Notes under the pieces: model-generated
Databases searched by the model: none
Told to the model about the DNA's origin: nothing
Seen by the model: only the letters and a program-made list of their open reading frames with translations
NCBI RefSeq assembly: GCF_040115645.1
Contig: NC_089544.1
Coordinates: forward strand, 558,001 to 622,000
Source of the DNA: Euwallacea fornicatus
Lineage: Eukaryota > Arthropoda > Insecta > Coleoptera > Curculionidae
DNA: 64,000 nt
Direction: 5' to 3'
Position numbers and translations under genes: made by a program
In this document: positions 13,901-25,900 of the stretch, piece after piece
Position numbering within the stretch: position 1 is the stretch's first letter
Layout of the letters: each line of letters starts with the position of its first letter

Positions 13901-16900
13901 TTTTTAAATAATATTTTGCGTTCTTGCGTACGCTTTAGGTCAAATTCTTGAAATTAAAGATTTTTTCGGAAAAAAATCAAAATTACTCGAACAGCTGAAG
14001 CCCGGCCACGGCCCGCAATTTGCATCGAAAATGTGAGAGAAAACGCGAAACTCCGCCGCGCAGCACGTCGAAAGTGGTGCGTTTGCGACAATCGTCCCCA
14101 CACACATCCCCACGGCGCTACGCTACACCCTGTATAGTGCGGCACACTAATGAACACGTAAAAATAAGACAACACTAGAAAATACACGAACCTCGCAATG
14201 TAATTATTACCAAATATTTATTTTCTATTTGTGGACTGCTATTAATACCGCCATTACGGAAGTAAATCGATAATGCCCATCATGCACAAGGTCCGCGCTT
14301 TCCCTTAATCAAATAAGATGCAACTTCCAGTCGATATTTGAGCTCGAAATTAGGGATAATCTCGATTATCCCCGGAAAATAAGTGGATAATTTCCGGCAA
14401 ACAGAATTCTTGTATGGAACCTACTTGTTGCGTAATACGTGAGACCCTGGCTTGAACTCTATTGATTTTAAAAGCAACTAGTATTCGGGGCTCTGTACCT
14501 TGTTATTGCCCTCGTTTCCTGACCGAGCTGTCATTTCTGCCCAAACACCCCCTGGAAGTGCTAACGCACGGGCGTATGCGAAAGTTGTTCTTCGGGACAA
14601 GATGGGACAAAAGCAAGGGCGTCTCAAGGATTATAACGTGGCTTGAGAGAAATCCCGTGTTTGTAACATCATTGTCCTGGGATACAGCGGCAAAAGGGGA
14701 TCCCAAAATATAAAATCGATAACACATAAAAACTGCCCGTTTGAGGCCATCTAACTATTATATTGAATAATGTCAGTTTTTACGGTTCCATCGGGGCTCA
14801 TAATTAATGTTTATTGCCAGAAGTGCAAGACCGATTTAACAAAAAAAAAAAAAAAAATCAAAAATCAATTTTTTGTTGAGTTCGAGAGCCGTGTAACGCC
14901 TCGACGTGACGTGGGTCAATGCTCATTTGCTTCTTCTTCCGTTGGAGGTGGCCCCCGTGCAATCGGACCGATCTTGCGGCCGCGAGCTTTCCGGTACGAC
15001 CAGTTTCGTTATTCAGTAGGCAAAAGACGTGACACGTGAATTAACGTTTCCATCAAATCCAATTAAATTAACGTGGGTCGTGAAAAAAAAAAAAGAAAAA
15101 AAAACCTCACGTTAATAACGTACCGTTGGAAATTAACGAGCATCCGAGGCCGGATAGATGGAAGCCGCGAACCGCGCAAGAGTCCTGTGCTCTCCATTGC
15201 TTGATGGGCAAGCAATGGAATTGGAAGGAAACGATCGGCCATTTAACGCAGCTGCTCTGTAGCTGTGTTTCCGCAGTTGATGGTTTCGAATTAAATCGAG
15301 GAATTCCTGAAGACCGATTTGAGAAACTTGAAGTCATGCCGGGCAAACAGCCGCGATTTCGAACGTCGCTGCCGATTGGCCCGACCCGAATTCTAAGGAA
15401 CAATTGCGGTCCTACGGGGTGTCCCGCGAGTCACCCTCGCGGAGGGTGGACCCGAAATGGGTCGATTCGACTAGGCTAAAATTGATAGTAACCGAGTTAC
15501 AGGGTGTGTCGAAGGTGAAGGAATAAATCACGTTTTCTCTAATTCGTTCCTTCGAATTTGCTAAATTTGGCATCTGGGTGTTTCTCGAGGTGATGAATTC
15601 AAATTTATCGACGACTTCGACGCGCCTCACAGAGGGCGCCGCGAGCGCCCGTTCGGAGTGCCGAAACTGTTTTGTGCCACGGTGTACGCCATTTCGGCCC
15701 GGACAAATCTCTTCTCTCACCTTCCCTGCTTGAAAGGGGCGCGCCCTATTGAAGTCGCCGGAAGAAACGGTTTCCGAGGAAGAAGCACCCAAAGCCGGTG
15801 ATTCGTTCAAGTTTATTGTCTGATAATTTTTAAATAATTATTGCTGTTTTACTTTTTGGCGAATTCGTTGCGAATTCACCGCGAAAGTAGCTTATTCTCG
15901 AATTACAGTCACTCAAAAAACTATTCATACAGCCGGAAAAAAATTCTGTAAACCGTAACTTTTGACTGATTTTGTTCGAATTTTGTATAATGTAAATTCA
16001 AACCGAAACTCAATTTGCGCAATTGAGCAACTTTTGAAAATTTAACTTTTAGAGTGCTTTCCAGCGTTTAAAAAAAACTCCGTTTTGAAAACTTCTTGTG
16101 CGGTGGAAATTTTTCAATGTCGTTTTAACATTCTTGTAGAGGGGATTTTTCTTCATATATCCTGAAAATTTGATCAAAATCGAACAACAAATAAGGGAGT
16201 TGCAGCCTTTCAAAAACACCAAAGAGTGACGATTTTCGCGCAAAATGACGAAACTTTGACATTTTTGACGACTTTAAAAAGCTGCAACTCCCTTATTTGT
16301 TGTTCGATTTTGATCAAATTTTCAGGATATATGAAGAAAAATCCCCTCTACAAGAATGTTAAAACGACATTGAAAAATTTCCACCGCACAAGAAGTTTTC
16401 AAAACGGAGTTTTTTTTAAACGCTGGAAAGCACTCTAAAAGTTGCTCAATTGCGCAAATTGAGTTTCGGTTTGAATTTACATTATACAAAATTCGAACAA
16501 AATCAGTCAAAAGTTACGGTTTACAGAATTTTTTTCCGGCTGTATGAATACTCTTTTAAGTGACTGTATTTCGGTACTCAGGAATTCGAATGAACCGAAT
16601 TTACCTGGCGTTAAATGAAAATTGAATAATATGCTCAAATGGCTTCTCGTCCGGCTGCATGCAAGCGCTAACGCAATAATAATAATAACAATAATAATGA
16701 TAATCGGTAAATTTGAATTTATCACCTGAAGAAATTGCCGAAGGCAAAATTTCGGGAAATTAGTTCGAGGCAGTGGAGACGCATTGAAAAATGTGTCAAT
16801 TTTCACGCCCCGTACGTCGGTTACCGTCAACTTTAGGCCCAGACCCGGTTCGGCTGAGTCGCCTTACGGGAGGACGCCCTGTGCATCGAGACACGGGCGG

Positions 16901-19900
16901 CCGCCCGTCGAGCTAATAGTTGCTTAACGGACGCTTGACGTGCCTGTCATTGACGAAATCGTCGCGAAACGCCCGTGCTCGTCGGGCCCGGTCACCGCTC
17001 GCATGTCTCGTCACTTTTTTGGGCCGATGAGTTTGTGCGGGAGGAGAATCATTTAATCCGATCTCAGATACCTCGCGTGGCGGTTCACACGCTCGAATCG
17101 ATATTTCGGGTTCTGACGTTTGTACCCGTGAAAAGTCGCTCCCACCGCGTCCGTGTGTGCGTGCGTGTGCCTGTGTGTCGGCGCGTATGTCCGTGTGTGT
17201 GTGTCGGTGTGCGCGTCCGCGTGCGTGTGTCGTTTCACTCGATTAATGCGGTCGAAGAGCCCCGGGCCAGCCGGTTAGGACCGCGTTCGGTTCGATTTTT
17301 TTTTTTTTTTTAAATATATTTTTTTCCCAATTCCACGGAACAGAAATAGTGCACTTGAAACTCCGAGATGTGGAGGCCCCCGAATTTGGTTGTTCGCGGG
17401 CCGCAGTTCGGCGCAGCCCCTCAATTCTAAAAATAGAACCAGAGATAAAACATCCGCTCTCTTATCATCAAAATATTGGTACGAATCGGAATTTCGGGCT
17501 GCTGTAAAATGTAACCGTAAAACTTAAACAACTGATAACAATAAGGCTCGCGTGTTGCGCTAATTTATCGGTTCGTGCGGCCTTCGGATCGGCAGTTACA
17601 CGTACGGGCGGCTAAAATTAAGCCGATTTTTATGTTTTCTATGGGCGAATGTAAATATTATGAATGGTTTACTCACCGGCGGATGCCGGAGGAGGAGGAG
17701 GAGGTTGCAGTGAAACCCCGATTAAATTTACCCCTAATTTTGCATTTGCGAATTGCATGAAGTTTGACGAATAGTAGGTACACACACTGTGTTGTTACCG
17801 TATCGAGCGCGGCACTAGCGGTTTACGTCCCAAAGGGAGATACATACGAGCAGTTGACAAACCGCACATATTCGTTATCAAGTAAGGAGCGGTACATTAT
17901 CGATTCGTTAAAAGGGGAAAAAATCTCGGGGGCAATAACGGAGAGAAAACTTACCCTCAGACACCTTGGCACCGATTTTTTTTCCCCCATCGAGCAAAGG
18001 AATCCATTTCGTGTTTAAACAAGTCGATTTGTACATTTCTGCAAATTTGGGGTGTATAAATTTCGACCGTTTCTTGGAATATTGCCCGTAGCTCTTGCAG
18101 TTTTCGAGATGGTTATCCCTTCACGCAGCGCGCCTCGCGACTCGAACTTGACCCCCGGGTGATGGTGATGCATATCAACGCCGTGGTATTGGTGAGTGTG
18201 TGCGTGTAGTGTGTCTCGGGACAGTAGGTGATTGCATGTGTCCAGGCCGGCATGAGATGCGTTTTCCTATGCTTCTAGGAGGACTGCTTTCCGTTCGGAT
18301 GACGTGTCCGCGCCCCGTGCCGGACCGGCACTACTTTCGTTCTCATGGACGGTGACTCCTCTTTGGGACACGTCAGATATCGCCGAACGGTGCAATTTTC
18401 CGTGGTTGAATCGTCGGTCTTTTAGCCCTCCATTAGTCGCGCTCGGTATCAGAGAGGCGCACGCGTTACATTTATCCTTTTTTTTTTCTTTTTTTTTTCA
18501 ATTTTAATTCTTTTTGATGTTTGCCACCTTCCTCTGCCAACCTCTGCTCGAAACGTTTGCGAAATCGCTATGAAATGCAAATTTTTTTTATTTTGGCCAT
18601 AAGTGCGCCCACGCGTTGAGTCACGCATCCAAGAGATACGGCGCGATCCCCTTTGTTGCAACTGAATACAGGGCGTTTCCTAAGCGCGGTACGTAACTTC
18701 GGGAGCGCATTCTGTCGCTAAAATAAAGGTGTTTCTCTTACGTAAAGCATGTCCCAAAAATGCTTCGTTACGGAAATACAGGGTGCGAAAGCTCCATTAA
18801 AAAATTACGCGGTAAACGCGGCACGCCAGTGATCTTTTTCAATATTTATTTTCTTTTTTAATTGTTTTTTCGATTCGTAAGGAAAAAGGCCTTTTTTGAT
18901 TTAGTGACATTCGATTTATTGAATTGTTTTGACACTTGAATCGATGACATTTTACTAGCTGGATTGGACGCGGGGGTCTCCGAGCTTGGCCGGCTCGCAG
19001 CCCGGATACGAGTCCTTTAAACTTTTATTTAAGTGGTCCCCTCAAGTCGCTCGCGCGCAAGACACCTGAATTAGATGAAAATGACTTAAGAAATGCAATA
19101 AGTCAAAGTTGCAATGTCACAAAAAATACTCTGGGAGTTTTCGAACGAGAGAGACGGTCAATGGTGGGACGGTTGGAATCGTGCGTTCGTTCGGAAAGTG
19201 GTCACTTTCAGCATTTGCTTCGGTCCCGTGTAACAAATGATAGTTTTTACATTTGCTAATTGGCGTTAAACAATTTAAAAAAATGGCCCGCAATTCATTC
19301 ATTAATAGTTGTTATTACGTTACGGCGAACTGCAATGTTTTTTTTCATCGAAAACGGTGCGTCCCGCGGAAAAACGTCGGGAGACCTTTTACCTTCCAAA
19401 TCGAAAAAATAATTAAAAAACGGAAAAAATATTGAAAAAGAACAATGGCGTACCTCGTTTGCCACGCAATTCTTTAATGAAATTTTCACACCCTGTATTT
19501 CCGTAACGAGGCATTTTTGAGATGTAGTTTAAATGACAAAATTACCTTTATTTTAGCCACAAAATACGCCCCCGAAGTTACGCATCGTGCTTGGGCAGCG
19601 CCCCCTATACTTGAATAATTTCAATTTTGGCCTTTTGGGGGAACAGTTTTATGTAGTTTTACTGCATCCACTGTTGGTGTTCCGCATGTACTTTGGTGAT
19701 AATATAACGCGTTACGTTACAGTGCGGTTATTATCCTTTCGTACTTTTGATAGCTCGTATTTGCGGTAATTATAACGGATCATTTACCATAAAAGGTAGA
19801 GGGTTCGCCTGTTAATTCGTGTTGCCGGTGTGGGAAAAATAATAAAAAGTCTATAGGCGCGGGAAGAATGTGGAATGTTCTTCATTAATTCTTTTTAATG

Positions 19901-22900
19901 CAAATATATCCTCTCGGGGGTGACTGCGATGCATTAGAATTGGGTCGGGGTGGAATGCGAAAGTCCCCTGAGTTTGAAAAAACACGCAAAGATTCTTTAA
20001 GATACCCGTCTCACTGAATACCCTACCCACGAGCTCTCATACATTTTTTCACCTTTGTGCCCACGATAATACGTAAATTTTGTTTTTTTTTTCTCTTATT
20101 TGCGCGATGTATCATTATACAAGGTGTTTAAAAAGAACGCTGCAAAATTTGAGGGCGTGCGTTCTCAGATCGTTTTATGAAAAAAAGTTCTTCTAAACGT
20201 GGATCCGGATATATGTACGTATGTATATTGTTTTCAAGGTACAGGATGTTACTTTTTCTTTTTTAATAACGGTTTTTGGAAAATAATTTAAAAAGTTAAT
20301 TTTTTTTTTAATCGGAACCGTCATTTGTTGTGATGAGGGGCCGATGTGGCCCTAACTAAATTTAAAGTTTTAAGTCCAGTGACGTCAGGGGGGGAACCAA
20401 ATTTGCCGACATAAACACGGACGCCACCGACTTTAACTAAATTTCGACATTTTTATGAGATGAAGCAACTAAAAACATAACTTTTTTGTCTCCTAAATTT
20501 TCGTCGCATCTCGCTTCGTTTACGAGATAAAAACTAATTTTAATATTGCGTGTCCATTCATCATGCAAAAACGTGTTCAAAAAATTCAAAGGTTCATTCC
20601 TGCACCCCCCAGGGATACTTTGCGCTTTGATGATTTTTAAAAATCTCTAAAAAATCGGTCAAAAGATATTTGAATTGTATTTTAAAAACACTTATTGAAC
20701 AAAAAAAGTGTACACCCTGTATCGCGGGAACGATGCATTTCCGAACCGACGTTTGTGGGACCTTTTTCCCATAAAATGACCCGAGCAACCGCTCCCTTAA
20801 ACATTGCCGCGCCATTGTTAAACACCCTGTATATTAAAATGTTATCACGCCGGTGCTAAAATTAAGATAACTAAGGGGCACAGTCCCCATGAACGTTTTT
20901 TCATTTATTTCAAAACATTTTAGTTAATTTCAACATATCGGGCTTAGCATACGTTCCTCGTATGTATCTTACGGATGCAGCATGACTAATGACGTCACAA
21001 GAACCCGTGCGCCTAATGAAGGGTTAATGAACTTGGGCTTTTTTCATCGTTAAATGCACTATTTTGTGGGTAGGTACCAACGGAGCTGCTGCCTTATCAG
21101 GCAACCGGTTTAAGGAGTTCTCGATTTAGTTCAAAATTCGTGCAACTTTCTAAACAACAAAAAAGCAGCAAAGTACCAGCGTTATCAATGCAGAACGTCC
21201 GCGCTCCGAGCTGGCCTCTCAGCGATTTTCAAATGGAGCTCTTGTTTTTTTTTTTTTTTTATATATGTAAAATGCTCACTTTTCCTGCCATGTGATAATA
21301 ATTTTTCGATTCCAAGTTAACCGTCCAGGTCTGTTCAAAGCCGCATATCAATTGCACCGCGCTATCAGCAAATGTTGGGAAAAGATCCCAACCCAACCAT
21401 CGTCGCTTTGCAAATAGTAAATCAATCCATTTCTGCGTTGCTCGTTTAAATATTTACATTGACCCGGCTCATAAAAAAGAATTTCTACCATGTGTTTCTC
21501 CGTCATTCTATTTTCGCGAATGCGTATCAAATTGCCATATATATATATTTTTTCCACCTGGTCTTGGAGCGGGCTTAAAGTATCCACGATAGCGTCGGGA
21601 ATGCAATTAAAACTTCGGTCATATGTTGGTAATTGTTCGTTGGGCTATTGTTTCCAAGGGAGAATTAAGTTAATTTAGGCAGGTAGCTCATTAGCACAGA
21701 AGCTGAGCTTTTCAGGTGGGCAGGCCGGAACGGGATCGGGTGACATAGACGGTCACCTCGCGCACGCACGTGCATGCAGGGATCACTCAGCTATCTGCGT
21801 TTTCGCGCTGTCGCAATTAAAAATTATGAATCATCTACAAATAGCTCGAAGACCCAGCCACTATGCGGCCGTCACTACCGTCAAATCCCCGGAGATTTTG
21901 ATAAGCCAGGGTAGTAGGGTAGACACATTAAAGGGATTTGTCGGGAGACTCATTTTAGACTTGTAAATCGTCAGTCTTTGACGCAATTTCACTAGCATGC
22001 GCCCTTAAATATTTTAGCTCATTTAAATAGATAAAAGGCTTTACGGGGGATACCCCCCCAAAAGCAATTGCCAGCCCCTTATGCGGCCCAAGAAACGGCG
22101 CTCGGTGTGACACGTGACGCTCCGCAGCTCACTTCGTCCATCGTCACGCGTCCGGCTGCCCGAATGGGTTGACAGACATGGAGACACGTGACGTCACCGT
22201 CAAGACAACGACGTCATATGTTTCCGTCTTACTTTCGATTTGTTACCCCACGGACGTGGCGTCATTGCCGCCACGGGGCGGTCGTTCTGCTCATTAAAAA
22301 TGTTCAAATAACAAAGAAAAAAACAGTAATAAATTGATTATTATTATTATTATTATTATTGTTGTTGAGAAAACGGTTGCTTGATTGATTTATTTGCATT
22401 CAGCAGTCGTCCAATGGGACGGCGGATAAATTGAGCGGTTGCGATGAAATGCAATTCAAACTTAGCCAACCGAGTCAAATAATATTTACATTTAATTAAC
22501 AAATATCACGGATTAAAATGCAATTTGGTTTCATTGAAGACAACTCATTAGCGTTGACAATCCAATAGACCTAACCAGCAGCAGTCGCTGGGCCTGCATT
22601 CATTTATGTCGACACCGAACTGATCCCGGCATCCCCATAAGAACGTCATTGGGCCGTCGCGTCTGAGGTATGCGATAAAAAAGTGACATTTCTCTGAACT
22701 TCCGGTGAAGCCAAAGGCCGCCATGTTGGCGATATTTCAGACGACGCGGCCATCTTGCGTACTTTCCTGTCATGCGCCTGTCGCGTTTCGACACCCCTTG
22801 CGCCCGTCACGCAAATCGCCCCCCCCCCATTCGAAGAATTCCTCGACGACGATCACGTTTTTTTTTTATTTTCGTTTTGAACCGTGATTCATTTGAAATT

Positions 22901-25900
22901 TGCTCGCGCCAATGCATAAAGACGTATAAAATTCGTTGTGGCTCATCTATGTGACTCTGAATATTGGCTTTTCGGCTTTTGTACGTGTTATCCTGCAGAT
23001 TATAACCGTTATCTACGAACGAAAGTTTAATAAAAACATTACTGACAATGACGCTTTGCGTAACTGTGTATTTGATATAAAACGCTTCTGCTTATGCCAA
23101 TTTAGTCGATACGTGCCCCATATTTGGGACGTTGCTTAATCCGACATAGTCGCGATATATGAAAAGATGCGACATTTTTGATGCTCCAGTTCGTTCTCGA
23201 CGAGGCTCGCGATACATTAAGAATTCAAAATGTGGATTTATTTACTGTTTTCAGATTCATGTCTAGTAGAAACAACAATTAGCTCCCTTGGCGGGTCACA
23301 AAAAAAAAGACAGGCACGGTCCGGCGAACGCGACGTTGCCGCCTCTCGCTGTAGATATTCCGGGAATGGCCGCCTTCTGCGGAACCGTCTATTGAACATG
23401 CTCCATGAATCGCACCAGGGAAACGCTGAAACGCGCACCCGTAACGATATTACGGTAGGCCGTGGCAACGTGCTTCTTTTAAAATGAAACGCCCTGTATT
23501 CTTTTATATTTCGGGATTCGTCGCGTAGTTTTCGAATATGTCATTCAGCATTCGCCATTCCGACCATTAAACCGTTTCCAAAATACACGTTCACGTTTAA
23601 ACGAACTTGAATCGTTCCCGCCGAAACCGATTATGATTAAACAAAAAAACTAAATGTGTCTAATGTGAGGCAACCGCATCTGACCCATTCTGATATCGCC
23701 ATTATTTTCAGAAATGGATCCCGTAGTATCAGAATTCGAAGAGCTGATGTTATGTGGTTACTGCAGGCAAAAATTCAACGACTCTGAATTGAGCCCGAAA
23801 CTGCTCTCCTGCAAACACTACTTCTGCTTGCAGTGCACGCGCACTAGTTTAATCAAGGGCCACGAGCTCTACTGCGTGTACTGCTGGAAGAGGACTGAAT
23901 TAGGCGAATTAGGACCCGAATCGCTGCCCACGTACACCCCGGTACTATGCTTGGCCAAGAATTTTTCGCAGATAAAACTCGGAATGAAAGCACCCGATAA
24001 GACCACCACGTTATCGACTAAAGTAAGTACCCACAGAGTAGTTTTTTTTTTACATTTTAACTGAAATATTTAGTAAACGGCTGATTAGAAACCTGGAAAA
24101 CTACATGCTTTCGGAAGTTAAAATTGCCGAGATTTTGCCAAATGAGCCTGATAGCCCGTAGGCAATACGCAGGGTGTCTGCTAAATGATGCCATTAATTA
24201 CAAGGGGTGATTCCTTGTCGCATTTTATGAGAAAAGTTCGAATAAACGTATGTCCTATCTTGCTTCGTTTTCGTGATACAGGGTGCCAAATTTTTTTTCA
24301 TAAATATTTTCGAACGTACGAGCAATATCTCGATAAAATTCCCCATTCAGGGGTTTTCCGACACGGAAAATCCAAATATGATATCGGTTTTACCGCAATA
24401 TGTAGGGGGCGTCGCCTTCAGTAATGTCCTCGCGTTCAATTTGCCCTAACGCTTTTTGGACAACGTATTTTGACTTTTAGTAAATCAGGTCTTGCTCCCC
24501 CGTCAATCACGAACAGAAAAAGTATATTTGGTCGAATACTCTCAGATCAATGGTTTTCGAGAAATCAACGATTAAAAACTTCTTTGCGCATCATTTCATC
24601 AAGGTCCTGCCCTTATGCCCGAAAATATTTATGAAAAATCGAAAAAAAAAAAACTGACACCCTGTATCACGGACACGAAGCAAGACAGGACATACGTTTA
24701 TTAGGACTTCTTTTCATAAAATACGACAAGGAACAACCCCTTGAAATTAATGCCATCCTTTAGTAGACACCCTGTACAACAAACGGTCCTGTACCTTTCA
24801 GTTGATATCAACATTTTATTTCCCAATTTTCGAATTTCTTGTGCACATCTGACAGCGCCGCAACCGAATTAGAGAAATGAGCTGCTCACATGTGCGCGTT
24901 CAATCATTGTTTAATTGAACAGGAGATTTATTTCTGCGAGAAATATTTTAAGTTTGGAATTCTGAACGTTTACGCAGTAGTAGATACAATGAATATCAAG
25001 CAATAAAATTACAAATTGGAAATTGACCGGCAAATCTGCTCTGCGGCTATTTCATTGGCTGCAATTGATTATTACGGCCAATGAAAGCGTGCGGCGAAGC
25101 GGCTTTATGGCACGCAATTACGAGCTGAAAGTAGCATCGCAAACAAGGGACGGAAATACTACTTTTACTCCCGCGCGTTTATTGCAACGTTCGAGGAAGC
25201 AAGAGGCGCGTCCCTTCAGAGGCGGACTCCCTAATTTTTTTCCGCGTCCAACGTTCGGTTGTTTCAACAAGCAGATGTCGCGTCTACCAATTTACGATGA
25301 CGTATAGTCGAATCGATGGATCTTTGCTGGTGTGCCGTCAATCGAATGCCGGTGTGCCTCGTAGGTCAACGCGTCGTTCGATCGCACGCAAAGATCCGTC
25401 GATTGGAGTGTTGTTCCGTTTACGAGTCGTCTAACCAATGGCTGATGATGCACGTCAGGTGACGTCGGAAAACTGTCACACCCACGCTATGCCTCTGGTC
25501 CTGTGGTGTCATTCCTGCTGCACGTCTCTCTGCCGAGCATGCGCGTCGACGGCGGAGCACGCAAATCACAAGATCAAGTCTCAAGCCGAAGCTAAAGAGC
25601 AATTAGTGACTGAAATGCAAGTCGATCTTGCGTCTATGAATAAGGTAAATCAGTAAACGCCCTCCTACCGCCGCCGAGACTCAAACGCGTCGTTCCAGGT
25701 CCTTTCTGAGATACAAAGACTGGCGATGCAGCAGCGCGAATTTCTGCTGAAGATCCTCGAAGCGTGCGTAACTCTGAAGACCCACGTCGAAGCCGACCTT
25801 ACCAACAACGCATCTCACTTCGAAATAGGTATGTCTGCTATCGTTCTGGATTCTTTAAGGGTTCAGCCCAACATGCGCAGTTTCAGGTGAGACTCGTGAC

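Noticed and set aside
16049..16438. Two identical short proteins on opposite strands
   Set aside because: They are mirror images produced by the foldback MITE, not genes.
17053..17313. Long frames rich in Val/Arg/Cys or His/Thr
   Set aside because: Both strands are open because of a GT repeat; low complexity only.
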